From Tyto alba (lineage: Eukaryota; Chordata; Aves; Strigiformes; Tytonidae), in contig NW_024881282.1 in assembly GCF_018691265.1 (NCBI RefSeq), positions 25,508,899 through 25,572,898 on the forward strand: 64,000 bases of DNA, written 5' to 3'. Both the position numbers and the translations under genes were made by a program. Positions 24,971 through 37,600 of the stretch are shown one piece after another (position 1 is the first letter of the stretch; the number at the start of each line of letters is the position of its first letter). The notes beneath the pieces are model-generated. The model searched no databases, was not told the DNA's origin, and was given only the letters and a program-made list of their open reading frames with translations.

Positions 24971-26659
24971 CAAAATTCCTGAGATATACTAGAAAGAGGT
25001 TGCTGGACACCAGACTAAAATTGTCTTCCTAATCTATCTTTTACACAATATTGCTCTGAAATACTGGAGCACTCACTTTTGATGAAATTATTTCCTATCT
25101 TGCACAGACAATATAGATACATTTATATTGTTTTTGGTTTTGTTTTTAAAAAAAGAGCAAAACTATTGTAACATTATAAAATGCTATTACAGGAATGTTT
25201 ACTGTAACATCACTCTTTCATAAAGCCATGTCTGATCTGAATCATATTCTGTATTTACCATTTAAAATAGATACAGAATGGATTAGGGCAGAAAGGTAAA
25301 GGACTTGTCCAGATTTTCCAAGAGCTATAGACAATACTGTGGAGGGAAGTGAATGCTCTAATAAGCAAACTGTTTCTCAAATTGGTGACATTCACTGAAA
25401 ACAAGCCTTTTTTTCCCAATGGCAGAAATCAGTTGTGTTTGGCCTCTGTCATATAACATATAATTGGGATGTTAATTCAGTTTCTTACTAACCTTCCAGT
25501 TCCTTCTTTGGCCCACTGAAACTCAGGATGATTCTCACCACTGCGGGTGGTAAATATTTCCCTATGTGCTGCTCTTTCAGGTGTCTTCTCTGCTAGATTG
25601 CCAGTACCAGAAATTGCACTGAGCTGTAGAAAATCAGAGTTTCATAATGCTCATGCTATGTTCACTTCTTCAACGTCTGATGTGACATTTTGTTTGTCCT
25701 CATGCCTCTCTGCATGGCATTTAGAATGAGGAAACTCTGGAACCGCAGCGCTGTCAAAAAGCTGGAGCTCAAGCAGGGCTCGTGGAACAGTAAGTGACTA
25801 TGTCCTGTGGCAGCTGCAGTTATGGATTTTCTGAGAGTCGTTGTTTAGGGAGGGTGACTTCCTATCCAGGTCCTCTGCAAGGGAGCGGAGAACTGTTCTG
25901 AAAAAAAGCTAGATGCTCAATGTCTTCTTCCACATCTTGCACTGCTAAAGCTCTGTTCACCATTTTGCTTTAAGCTGCTGGTCTAAGCTCACTCGATATC
26001 CAGTAACCATGTGACATATATCAAGCAGTCTGCCAATGATACTCAAAGCATTTCTCTGAGCTACTTCTGTCTTGTACATGGCTACAACACTACATGCATA
26101 CTAAAAGGCCATCAACTATAATTCTTTGTTCCTGTTGAGTTTGGGACCAGTTGTGTCCCTAGCACGGATAATGAATAGCAGACTAGCATCCCATGGGGAA
26201 GTGCTTTCCAATCTATATCTGTACTACCTTCGGTTAGATTGATCCCAAAGGACATGCCAGTAAGGAAGGCTGAGCCTGATCTTCCTCACTCATTTCAGGC
26301 TCATATATCACCTTCAGTCCTTGAGAGATATCTTCACACTGTACATTACACGAGGAGACTTTGGGAATACCAGCCACTCTGCAGGACCTTGTGGTACCTT
26401 TGGCAAGGCCGTTCTAGACCCCAGGTCATACCCTAGTTTGCCTTTAGTTCATATGCTTTTTTAAACCCACATGTCTTCCTCTATAAGGGAACTGCCTCCC
26501 ACTGTGCCTCAGCATCCACACCGATGCTGCTCTGCAGCACACTGACACAAGCTATGACTCACAAGTTTAGGAAACAGTAACAGAAACAGCCAATTTGCTG
26601 CAACATCACAGTGACACTGCATCACATTATACTCAGGTGATCAAAAGCACACAACTTAC

Positions 26660-26804
26660 CCTGGCTTTGATGGTGCAGTTTGTGATGGCCCCAAGCACAC
26701 TGAGAATACTCAGTCTCAGCCTCTTTCCCTGCTGGGTGTCTGTCAAGTGCCTCTTGCAGACACTCAAAGTCATCAGTGAAATCTACATCATCTTGAAGTT
26801 GGTA
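26660..26804 (-). other. Weak exon-like segment on the minus strand
   Basis: One minus-strand frame is open for 48 codons, beginning YQLQDDVDFTDDFECLQEAL just after a TGA and running into CAGG followed by GTAAGT (GT at 26659-26658), a near-ideal splice donor. No convincing acceptor is placed at its upstream end and no protein family is recognised. The plus strand of the same DNA is also open, with an AATAAA shortly after (about 26836), so the signal is ambiguous. Confidence 0.12.
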
Positions 26805-29800
26805 TCATGTGCTCCTGTGCTCTAGATTTTCTCCCAATAAAATTTCAATTTATTTCACTTCTCCCTATTTCTTAATGAATTTGAGAGAATTTTTTTGTAT
26901 CTGGGAGACTGGAAGGTTCATGAGTATAGAAATTACCAGCTCACTCCCAGTCTTGTTTCCCTGACTGCACAGATGTTGATTTATGCCTGGGATTACTTTC
27001 CTCTAAAGCAAAACCTGATGACTATCAAAAAGCAGCAATGACAAGAATGCACTAGGTTTGTCTCCTATCATTCCAAGCACCTCTCCAAAAGCATCTCTTG
27101 TGCACGTCCAAAAAAAAAAAACTTCACACACCTATATTTCTGTTGTCATGCCATGCTCCAGGGTGTGCAACACAACCTCAGTTTCATGATATAAATCAGC
27201 AACTATGTACAATAGACTAAAATGCAGCCCTTAAATGATTACAGACATTCAAAACTAAAAAATTCACACACACAAAATTATTCTGTTGTATGACCACAGA
27301 GCATGACAGGAAGACTCAGAAGGCCAAACATTTGCAGAGTTTAATGTCAGTTTAAAGTAGAGGGGATAATTGACATATTTCCCTGTGACAATAGAGTCAC
27401 CCTACACCAGGGGCTAAACATTTTACCCTGGAGCAGACACTTTCAATTCTGTAGTCTTAGTCCATGTTCTTCTCCTTCTATCCTTACTCTCCTCTCCAGA
27501 CTTCAAAGGCACTTCCCCTACATTTTTCTCCATGTCCCATCATTTCTCTGTTGCCATAAGAATACCAAAACAGCCTGATTGAACTTTGGCAAATTACTCA
27601 GCCCCGTCTCACCAGTGAAATGTTTGCTATTTGAAAATATATTTATTTGTGTTGCCTCGGACTCTGACCAGAATCCACTGCAAAGTAATTCAGGCAGCTT
27701 CTCTTTCCACCTGCATATGCCAAAGCTTACCTTTAACCACACACACATTCTATCCATTTTCCAACCATTTTCCATTCCTCCTTGGCTCCTTCTGCCAAGT
27801 GTCCAGGTCCCAGTGTCATACCCTATATTCTAACCCTATTTCCTTCTCAATGTATGGCTTGGGAGTGCTCTCTTTTCTGTGAAAAGCTACCAGGCTGCCT
27901 CACCCTATGAGACTGGCTCATTTTTCCGAGGACAGTTCTTAAGATATGGTACTTGGGGCACAGACTATGTAATACCAGATGACATTGTTTCAAGAGAACC
28001 AACACATATTAACTGTGAAAACTGTCTTTTCTATTCAATGTAAACAAGCTCTAAAGCTTCAAATGAACAGGGCAATGAAAAGGACAAACCTTAAAAAAAC
28101 AGCCCATGTCTAAGAAGACTCTGCATTTGGAAGCATAAGTGAATGTAAGAAACATGTATATGTAAAGAATAGATGCCTTCTGGAGCCAGCATACCTAATT
28201 AAAAAACCCAAACCTGTAATACATGAGGAGAGGCTTACATTTGTATTTGGAACACTGAACATTACTTAGCATCAATGGCTCTAAAACATTTTTTTCCTAA
28301 ACCCATTGTTTACTTGAGCCAGCTTCAATTAGGACAAGTGCTGTCACAGAGCAGTGACATTTCAAATATCTTTATTTACGAGAGTCACCAGGAATCCCTC
28401 AGTGCCCCTTCAGACTAAATACACAGATTAAATACCATCTGCAGCATCTTATTTAAAGAAAGGCAAGAAACAGGAACACACTATTCTCTGAGAAACAGAG
28501 TTCTTTCTAGTGTCCAAGAACCAGTTACACGGTTGTGCTGGTGTAATGTCTCCCAGGTGCACAGAGGAGATGTGACTTGGGCTGTGGTGAGGGCAGAAGA
28601 ACTGTGGGAGCCCTACTCGAGATGATGCACAAGCACTCTTTTGCAACTACTTGCCAGGTCTCATCCCGACAGGGTCAGGTTTAGCGTCATGCCCTGGATG
28701 AGCATCATTCTGCCGCCTGCTCTTGGTCCTTGCTGGTTTAGTAATGAGTCTCTAACAAATAGCAAGTATTTTCCTGGATGCCTGTGGCAAGAGAAGACAT
28801 TCACATATATGTCTGTAGTTTGAGTAACTTCCTTGATTTACCCTTAGTTTGAAAGCCTGGAGGTCTTCCTTCTCCTCCTCCTCACTGATAATGATGCTTT
28901 CCCCAGTCAAGACTGGGCTAGGTGTTGCCAAGGGCCTTATAGCAGCTTTGCTTCTGAAGCGCTTCTGTAAAACCTTTTAACTGTGTCAGGATTGCCCATC
29001 CCAGATGCTATTTGACACAGTGTTGGACTTTTAAGCACTTCACCCTTGAGTGTCAGGAAGATCTGGGCACAGGCTCATAAACATTCAGTCTATCTGTGGA
29101 AAATTCAAAAAGCTATACTCAAGGTTCAATTAACAAATGACTTTTTTTTTTCTTTCAATTATACACTAAAATCTGTAGAAATAACAAATATTTGAAGAAT
29201 ATTTTGATTTTTAAAAATATTGATTCCAGTATTCTGCATCCATAGTATTTCCCAGTGTTTTGTTAATGTATAAATACAGTGGATACCTTTCTTAAGACTA
29301 TTACAAAAGTAAGGAGGCCATAGTGTGAATTACAACCAAGCCCATGGATTTTCCTACCCTTTTTCATTTGGAAACTTCCTTATATTATTATATCTTTCCT
29401 TTTTGTTGTTTTTGCTCTAGTACACTTTTTAAAGATTTGGATAGAGTTATTTAGTTTATTTCCCTGGGTAAAGGGGTTAAACTAATTGTCTAAGGAATCG
29501 CATTTGACTAGCACCAGACATAATTGTTAGAAGCCTGTCATTCAGGATTTTATGAAGAGAATGACGAGCATAATGAGAACTCTTGCAGCATCAAGGTAAA
29601 GTAGCTTTACATCTGAAGGCTAAGCGAAGCTTCAAGAGTCAGAGAGGCATTGTTCTCCCCTTTGGTATACCATTTGCTGCTTGCACATGATGATCTAAAT
29701 TTAATACGAAAAACCTGTAATTCTTAAAAAAGAAAAACAGCCAAAGGGAAATGGTGTCTTTCAATACACAGCAGACAGAGTCACTAAAGGTATAGCGGAA

Positions 29801-32687
29801 CACTTTAACAAATAAAAGGTCATATGAGTTAATTAGGCTTTTTTCCTCTTCCATTTAATAAGAAACAAAGTTACCATGGAGACTGACTGGATAATGCATT
29901 CTATTTTGGTACAAAAACACCTTTTAGAAAGAACATATTTAGTGAGGAATTTTCAAAGGCAGTGAGTGCTCTGAAAAAAACCCACATGAAACCTTCACTT
30001 ATTCTTTCTCTTTTTCATTTGTGTGTGCATTAGTGGTTCTGTCCCTGTTGTCTGGACATCATCTGGGGAAGAGTTCTCTGTTCTCTCCATAGAATAAATA
30101 TGTGGAAATAGCAATTTTAGCAAGGCAGCGGCCCTACCTATTTTGAGATTGCAACCTAACAGGACAAATTATCTGTGGATCTGATACTCCTGAGACCCCT
30201 GAACTCTTTGAACCTCCACTGAATTGTTTTCTAATGCCATGGATCCTAAATTCCGTGTCTAAATTGCTTCAGGTCTCGTATTACAGCCCATAGCCTGGCA
30301 GTCAGGCCTTGACAGGACAGAGAGAAGACTTTCTGGAGCCCTCCATATTTCATTCTTGGCAGGGTGTTGAACCAGGACTAGGAGAAAAGGTGTGAAGAGG
30401 AGTAGTTTCCCTCCTGTTTTTCATTTGGTATAGATACCTAATTCAGAAGAAAGCCTCTTTCTGATGGGTTGTCTACTGAGACAAATTTTTCAATACCATA
30501 TTATCTTGATAGATGGTATGGAATATGTTCTTGGACACCAAACCCCTCTTCTCCAGACCATTCTTTGAACAGGTGTCTGACTCAGAGCTCATCACCATTT
30601 GCTGAAAGGACACCTACAAGTTTCCACAAGCCGAAAGGTTTGCCATTACAACTTATAATTGTTTCAATTTTTATTAAAATACATTTCTCTTCTGGAATAT
30701 TTAGAGACTTTGTGTTTTAATATTCCATCTGTATATTTCTCTGTAATATTTCATTCAGGTTATTGGATGATATATTTCTCAACTGAAGGAACAGTCCCAA
30801 AACTTTTCTGATTTGTAATTAAGTTTACCTTGACAATAGATTTTTTTCTGTGAGATTTCATATGCACACAGCACAAATTTGCTTCTCCAGTCACAGAAAT
30901 GCTAATGAAAATAGATAATAATAATAAAAAAATAAATTATATTCACAAATGTTTGAAAAGTTACCAAATTTTTTTTTATTATTCACTGTTTCAGAATACT
31001 AGTGTTTAGTAAAAATAGATTAATCATACTCAAAACCAGGTCTATAAATGAATTATAAAATGCATATAGTAAGAGTATTTTGAAGGACAGTCATTATCTT
31101 TTCACTAGATTAAATACATATTGAAATGTGAACTACGTATGTATCCAAATACATGGAAACCACTCCATAATCCTAAAGGTATTTTTTCTGCTTTTATCAT
31201 TAATTTTCTGTTCCTTGTTTTTCCTTGCACCTAAAACAATTTATGGAAATAGCTGCACATACTTCAGCTTAAATATTTATTTTAAATAATATACCACCCT
31301 CAGCGTTTTGACACACATCAAAGACCTTGGCTGCAAATGGGCTATTTCAAAATGTCTCACAAAGAGTCCTTATCTATCAGGCAAGGAGGCAAAAACATCT
31401 GGATGAGCCTGATTAAAAGTCTCTAAGCAGAGCAGGTAGTAGCTGTGTGGAACTAAGCATAATCTATCATAGGAAAGGCTTACTTGGGGCACTTGGTAGA
31501 AGTGAGACCATCTTGATGGGAAGCAATTTTTCTTAAATTTATTCCCTGAAGGACAAGAGGAAATATTAAATATTTAATGACTGTGCAGAAAAAGAAAATT
31601 GCCAACTTTAACTCAATTTCCAGGACTGATTGATGTTGTATTATTTCTATGGCTACACAGATGACTAAGAACTTGACATATGCCCATAGTTTCTTATAGA
31701 CATAAAGAGCAGAAAGCAAGATATTGGAAATATTGCTATCTTTGATGGATTTGGTAATTGACTAGAAGAATATTACAGTGTATTCCTCTAGCACACAAGC
31801 CAGAAATAGACATTTTCAAGATGACACATTCAGGTTATCGTTAATAGTGGTAATGGGAAATTCAGAGAAAGTGTTAATAATCTAAAATTTTTATAAAATA
31901 TGTACTTTTTATGATTTTTCATAGGGTAGAGTCACAACATGAGGCTGCTCTTATTTCATTGATTTGTGTTTGATGTTTATAGAGAATGCATGTAAACTTC
32001 ATCTTGCAGTGATATTGTCAATGACTAATATATAAGGTCTTAAATCAGTTTAAAATATGAGTCTTTATTACAACTTGAAATAAAATTAAGGAAGGAAAAG
32101 CATCAGAATGAGTAAAATTAGATACCCATACAAGAAATAGTTATCCGTGTAATTAAAGCATAAAATCATGTTTTCCTTCCTCCAACAAAGCATGTAGGAC
32201 AGGACCTGTTGAGCAGGAGCCATACTGTCCAATTTAAGATGTCTAAAAGTGAGATGTCAAGCCTGACCTAATCCCTGTAGGATACTTTATGATCTAGAGA
32301 GAAAAATAGGCACTATCAAATAAGGATTAATGTGTCCTTTGTTAGGCTCTGATCACAGTACAACATCTTTTTTTTTGTCTCCACTGATAATAAAACGAGT
32401 CTAAGTTGCACAGATTTTCTAGTTTTTAGATTCTCAAACTGAGGGTGATTCATCCCCCTTGCTTCTTGTGAAAACACACTTTCTTTTTAATGTATTCTCC
32501 AATTTAGCTACAAGAACTTCTATGAAAGAAGAAGAGTGCACTGCATTTTATTAATACCCAGAACAGACTGAGCATCCCGTGGTTGTTTGAATCTTGAATC
32601 ACAGGCAGGGTTCTGGGAATGTTTTTTTTGTATGTTATATACGATGCTTATCCTCATAAAAGGTTTTCATTGATATATTGGTGCTTG

Positions 32688-32705
32688 AGCTTTGCATGCA
32701 AAGCT
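32688..32705. repeat. Perfect 18-bp palindrome
   Basis: AGCTTTGCATGCAAAGCT equals its own reverse complement. Each half contains an ATGCAAA-type POU-octamer-like string, so it could be a dimeric protein-binding site. It could equally be chance in 64 kb; no function is shown. Confidence 0.5.
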
Positions 32706-33318
32706 TAGATACAACCTCTTTCATGTAGAATTACAGATAATTTAGTTAGATTCTTATAGCCAGAGACTCTATGGGAAACTGCATTCAAGACTGTGAATTT
32801 GTGCAAAAAGGATTATTCAGATACTTGTATTAAGCTTATATGAGTCTTGGGATTAACTGACAACTAATAGTGCTCATATTCTTCCAAAAGTATGACTGAT
32901 TAATACCTCTACAGGATAAAGAAAAAGAAGTTCCACTGTTGTACGGTTGTATAAGGTAATCCATATACGAAGTTCACAGGCAAAGACGTCCCACTCCTTC
33001 ACTTTACAATCAGAACCACATTTATGAGAATCATTTCCAAGAAATATCCTTCCCTCTGATATTAGAGATCCAGTCAAGGAACAAAACAAATGTATCAAAC
33101 CTGATGCGTCTTCAGTATAAAAATGTTGACATCTTCAGCATTAGACAGTTGGCCTTTTATCTACATAAAATCAAAGTCCTTAAGTTCTATGATGAGGTTG
33201 AACACACTTCTGTCAGGGTTAACTTCTCACAAATGATTTAGCAATGCCACCCTGGAAATATTTAACGGAACCATTTAGTGTTGATCCTTTATCAGAGAAA
33301 TAGGAATTCCTCAACTAC

Positions 33319-33323
33319 ATTGC
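33319..33323. repeat. Target-site duplication, left copy (ATTGC)
   Basis: ATTGC outside the left edge of the LTR matches ACTGC at 34312-34316 at four of five positions, as expected after some decay of a 5-bp duplication. Confidence 0.55.
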
Positions 33324-34311
33324 TGTCCTGGTTTAGGCCCAGAGGGCAACTGTGCACCATGAAGCAGTTCACTCACCCCTTCTCCCATCAGGGATGGGAT
33401 GGACAATATGACCATCTAAGGTCAGGAGGAGTAGCTCATCATGGTAACAGGAAAAAAACAGACTTGTTAGGGGAAGAAAAAGAAAACATCACTTTAATTC
33501 AAATGCTAACAAAGACAACACTTAACACACAAGATGAGGACAGTGAGACTCCACATCCAAAACCACCTCACCCCACCCTCTGCCTTCTCCCCGGGCTCAG
33601 CTCTGCTCCTCATCTCTCCCCCTCCTCCCCTAGCAGCGCAGGGGCAGGGGATGGGGGTTACAGTCAGCTCACTGCTCCTTCCTTCTCGGGAGGTGTAGCG
33701 AACACCACCCATCCCTCCCCTGCTCCTCATGGCTCTGTTCTCACTGCAGACAGGCCTCCATGAACCTTCCCTGGTGATTCCTCCCCACGGGCCACAGCCG
33801 TTCCCAGGCTGCTCTGGCATCGGTCCCCTCCGCGTGTTCCAGTCCTCCCAGCGCCAAACAGCAACAGTGGGGGACACCTCTCCCCTCAGAGTCCCGGCCT
33901 ACGTTAAGCGCAGACGCCTGCCCTGGAGCGGCTTTCTCCTCAGGCCTCAGGTCAACCTTTACTCCACCATGGACCTCCATGGGTGGCAGGGTGGGCGGCC
34001 CTGCCATCTCCCCACAGGACACAGGCGTCTCTGCTCTGGCACACCTCCCTCACGTCCTTCTCCTTCCTTACACTAACCTCCACGTTCATCCCTTTCACAA
34101 CTCCTCCTTACAAGTCCCAACCCCCTCCCATGTTCCCCTTCTTAAATACATTATCACGGAGGTGCAACCACCATCGCTGATGGGCTCAGCCTCGGCCAGA
34201 GGCTGGTCTGACTTGCAGCTGGGGGAGATTTCGAGAAGCTTCTCACAGGGGCCATTACTGTGGCCCCCTCCCTCTTTACCAAAAAAAAAGGCACCACAGA
34301 AACCCAACACA
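33324..34311 (-). mobile_element. Solo LTR of an avian endogenous retrovirus (copy 2)
   Basis: A 988-bp GC-rich block starting TGTCCTGGTTTAGG and ending AACCCAACACA on the plus strand. It belongs to the same family as 5694-6751. Read on the minus strand it runs TGTGTTGGGTTTCTGTGG, then a TATTTAAG promoter-like box (about 34141-34150), then ATTAAA (plus TTTAAT at 33493-33498), ending AAACCAGGACA. This order of promoter then polyadenylation signal defines its sense strand. Near-matching 5-bp repeats (ATTGC and ACTGC) flank it. No internal retroviral genes adjoin, so it is a solo LTR. Frames up to 161 codons arise from GC-rich sequence and are not genes. It lies about 200 bp upstream of the exon candidate at 34513. 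Confidence 0.87.
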
Positions 34312-34316
34312 ACTGC
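34312..34316. repeat. Target-site duplication, right copy (ACTGC)
   Basis: Four-of-five match to 33319-33323 on the other side of the LTR. Confidence 0.55.
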
Positions 34317-34512
34317 TTATGATAAAACATGGTGCAAGTCATCCAGTGAGAATGCCTTCGATAGTTTTAATTTTTCCCTTCCTTTTTTAATACCAAAAGA
34401 ACTGGCAGACATATAGCCCTCTGAGGTACCCAGTAATTGCAAGCTACAGACATTTTAAATTTTGCTTCCTTGAAGACATGTGTTTTGCTTTAATCTCTGT
34501 CTTCTTTTACAG

Positions 34513-34626
34513 CGTCACTGGGACTCCTCCTATGAAGATTTGCTGAAGAAAGAAGATAATGGTTAGATCTCCCATGCCTGCACTACTGATCTTCCTGCAT
34601 GCAATACTTTTCTTCTTCACAATAAA
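34513..34626 (+). other. Candidate terminal exon with AATAAA
   Basis: A good acceptor (a pyrimidine-rich run ending 'ttcttttacag' at 34512) is followed by an open frame reading RHWDSSYEDLLKKEDNG and then TAG (34564-34566). AATAAA lies at 34621-34626, a plausible distance for a 3' terminal exon. Alternatively, a GT at 34562-34563 would make 34513-34561 a 49-nt internal exon. The peptide looks natural (charged and amphipathic) but I do not recognise the protein. No matching upstream exon could be identified in the window. A short open frame with these signals can arise by chance. Confidence 0.25.
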
Positions 34627-37600
34627 CAACTTCATTACATTGTAAATGAACAAGTAGGGATGTGCCAAGACATGCAGTTCTAACTGTTAATTTTTAATTA
34701 TGTGATTCTTCAAGTGGGAACAGCAGTCTGAGAACACAGAGGTTTTTTCAGTATTTTAAAATATTTTTCATAATTTTAATAATTTTTAGTATTTTGTGGA
34801 ATTTACAACTGTGTCCATCACTTTAGTGTAATATAAAAAAATATGAAGTAAGAAAAGTGTTTTGTAAGGAATCGGCATCTGATGAATTATTTCAGCAAGT
34901 CCACTATGGGTAGTAATGAGTTTTGCTTAGGCAAACAATTTTGAGAACTTTGTTGGAATTAGCAAATGGGCATGCACCTAGGTATCCTACAGAAGACCAT
35001 TTTGTGGCATTTTAAGGATTTACATTATAGATGGGAGAGAATATCTTCTTCCAAGGATTCATCCCTTACAGTCAGACTGTAGTTTATAGACACAAGTGAA
35101 CAAAAGCAACAACTCCAAAATAGAGAAAAGGTATGTGGTTTTGACAGAAATAGAAATTGAAAAGAAATATGAACACACAGAAATCAAAAATCCCTGCCAT
35201 TTAATGTTAGGACAGAGTTTTGCTAGAGCACTCAAATCTTCTGGAAGCCTGACTGGACTGTTTCACTGTATTGCTGGGGGAGATGTGGGCAGGAAATTTA
35301 CCTCAGCAACAATCACATACTTCTTCCATACTCTCTTCAAAACCCAGGATCAAGTGTCCAAACTGTTCTTGTAAACAGCTTAAATTCAGTTCAAGTTTAG
35401 GCTGCCTTCAAACTCCGCCTGCCCTTTCTTGTGGCTTGGCACATGAAAGCCCTCCTAGAAAAGGTCCTGGCAACCCATAGAGGAAGGACCCAAATCATTT
35501 GTTCCACCTGACATCCTCACTGAAAGGTTTCCTCCAAGAATGCCAGCTGTACAGCCTCCTACTACTTACATAATTAAGTTACCACTAATATTAACTACGT
35601 TATAGCCAATACAATGATTAATAACTTCTTAATTAATATGAATTAATTTGGGCTTGTGTCTGCCCTGTGGCAGTGAAGGCACAGCCATTCTTCCTTGTAA
35701 AATATCAGCAGGGTTTTTCCAGTCTCTATACCCATATGTGTGGAACAGAAACCCAGGCCAGTGAAAAATGGGATATGTATTTAACCAAAATCATGAACAA
35801 CTTCCTCACCGAGCCTTTTAGTGATTAAAGTAATTTACAGTATTCCTTTTCACTTGGGTGTCTTTCTACTTAATCTAGAATATAATCACTTTTTCTTTTC
35901 TGTGTCCTAATTTATAAATTTTAATTTATTTTTTCAATTTTATTTCAAGTTTATTTTGCTTTAAAACAACTTCTTTGAGCAATGATTGAAGTAATTGTAG
36001 ACATTAAAAGCTTTTTGTTGTAAAGTATGTCCTCACTGGAAGCACTTTATAAAAACAAAATAAATACACATAGGATAAAGCGTTTAAAAAACCAACTCTC
36101 GCAAATGGAAATACAAGTCAGAAGTGAACCATTATATCCTAAGTGGAAACAAATCATTACAGCTTTGTTGGTATGAAGGGAAATGGCCTGAATTCCACAA
36201 TTGCTATCTAAACTCAAAATTGAGAAGTAGGTGGGTTTTTATCAGATTGAATCATAGCTTTTTTTGTGGGTTGGTTTTGAACTTTTAGTCAAACTCACTA
36301 TACTCTCTAAGCACCAATAGAACGATTTAAACATATGTCACTTCCTCATGAAAGGAAAGCCACCATTAGAAATTTGGCAAATACAGTGCATTTCATTTAG
36401 TGTTCAAAATGACAGCATAAAAATTCAATACAGCATATTGAAGCAAAGAGATAAAATGCTCAGCAGCTTCATTCATTTAGAGAAAAATAAATGAAATATT
36501 GGCAGCCTGGGAAGGAAACCCATTGAATAGGAAGAGAATAAGCTGCAGTGTCCTTTAAAATGTCTCTTGCTCTGGATCACTAAGGGAGGAGGACCCATAC
36601 TACAGTTAAGCTGCAACCATATCATAGAACTTATATATGGTGTTTATTTGGTCATGCTCCATCTATTCTGCCAAAAATGTTTGAAGTATCATTAGCATAA
36701 GTCAGCTTACTGTAAGATTCCTACCTGCCAATATTTATCGACAACTGTTTTCAATGAGTAAACCACAGGAATTTGAAAGTTGTTGAAGTAATTTCTCAGA
36801 GAAAAATAATTCAATAAATTTGAAGGTTAATGATCAGCAACTCCAGACAGTAGTGCACAGTTTAGTAATTTTGGGCCTATGTAACTGGTTTTGGCTTGAC
36901 TTTACCAAAGAAAAATGTTAAGTGTTTATTTTTTTTGTCTAATTGCCACTTCCACTCACTTTTATGTGATAAAAAAATAAACACTTTAATATTTTAAATT
37001 TTAATATTTTATGTACTTGTATTTGGTTGTCTGTGTGTGTTTATGCATAGGTGTCAGAGTAAGGCACTGTGTTCTCAGGTAGATACCTTACTTTCATTCC
37101 TTGGTGATTTCTCAGGTCTAACCAGAATCTTCACAGCACAAGTATTCAGGCCACTACACTAAAGAAACTCAGGGATGAAATGCATCTTAACACAGTAAAT
37201 CCGTTTGTTAAGCACTATCATTTGTGGTCTTCAGAAGAAATTTCTGCAAGAGTTCCTGGAAAACTGCTGCCACTAATTCTGTAACGATGAGAATGGTTTC
37301 CTATGAGGATAAAAGTACACGCTTATATGATCTATTTTTTTCTTCAGCACTTTCCCTAAGTGCTAAAGGACATGCCTAGAACATTTTTTCCATAGCTATC
37401 AGTATTAAATGTTTGAAAATCTGATTCTATATTTGCACAGTATGCAGAAAATGTCAGCTGCATTTTAACCCAAGCTTCATATACTATCTCTAAAAGCGAC
37501 CACTTATCATTTCAGTTCTTTTGCAGGAAACTCAAAATTGCTGTTTTCTTGTGCCAAACGTGGCAGTTGGCAGTTCATATCTTAGCCCATGCAATTAAAT

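Larger units (their letters stand above)
24971..33318. other. Long AT-rich stretch, no supported gene
   Basis: No gene in about 8.3 kb. Noted items: a minus-strand segment ending at a strong CAGG/GTAAGT donor-like site (26660-26804, see findings), an A-rich tract near 27110, and a perfect 18-bp palindrome at 32688-32705. No transposon could be assigned. Confidence 0.6.

Noticed and set aside
33278..33763. 161-codon plus-strand frame
   Set aside because: Crosses the edge of the second solo LTR and is antisense to it; no recognisable protein.
5694..34311. A single full provirus bounded by the two similar LTRs
   Set aside because: The intervening 26 kb holds no gag, pol or env-like sequence and each LTR has its own flanking duplication.
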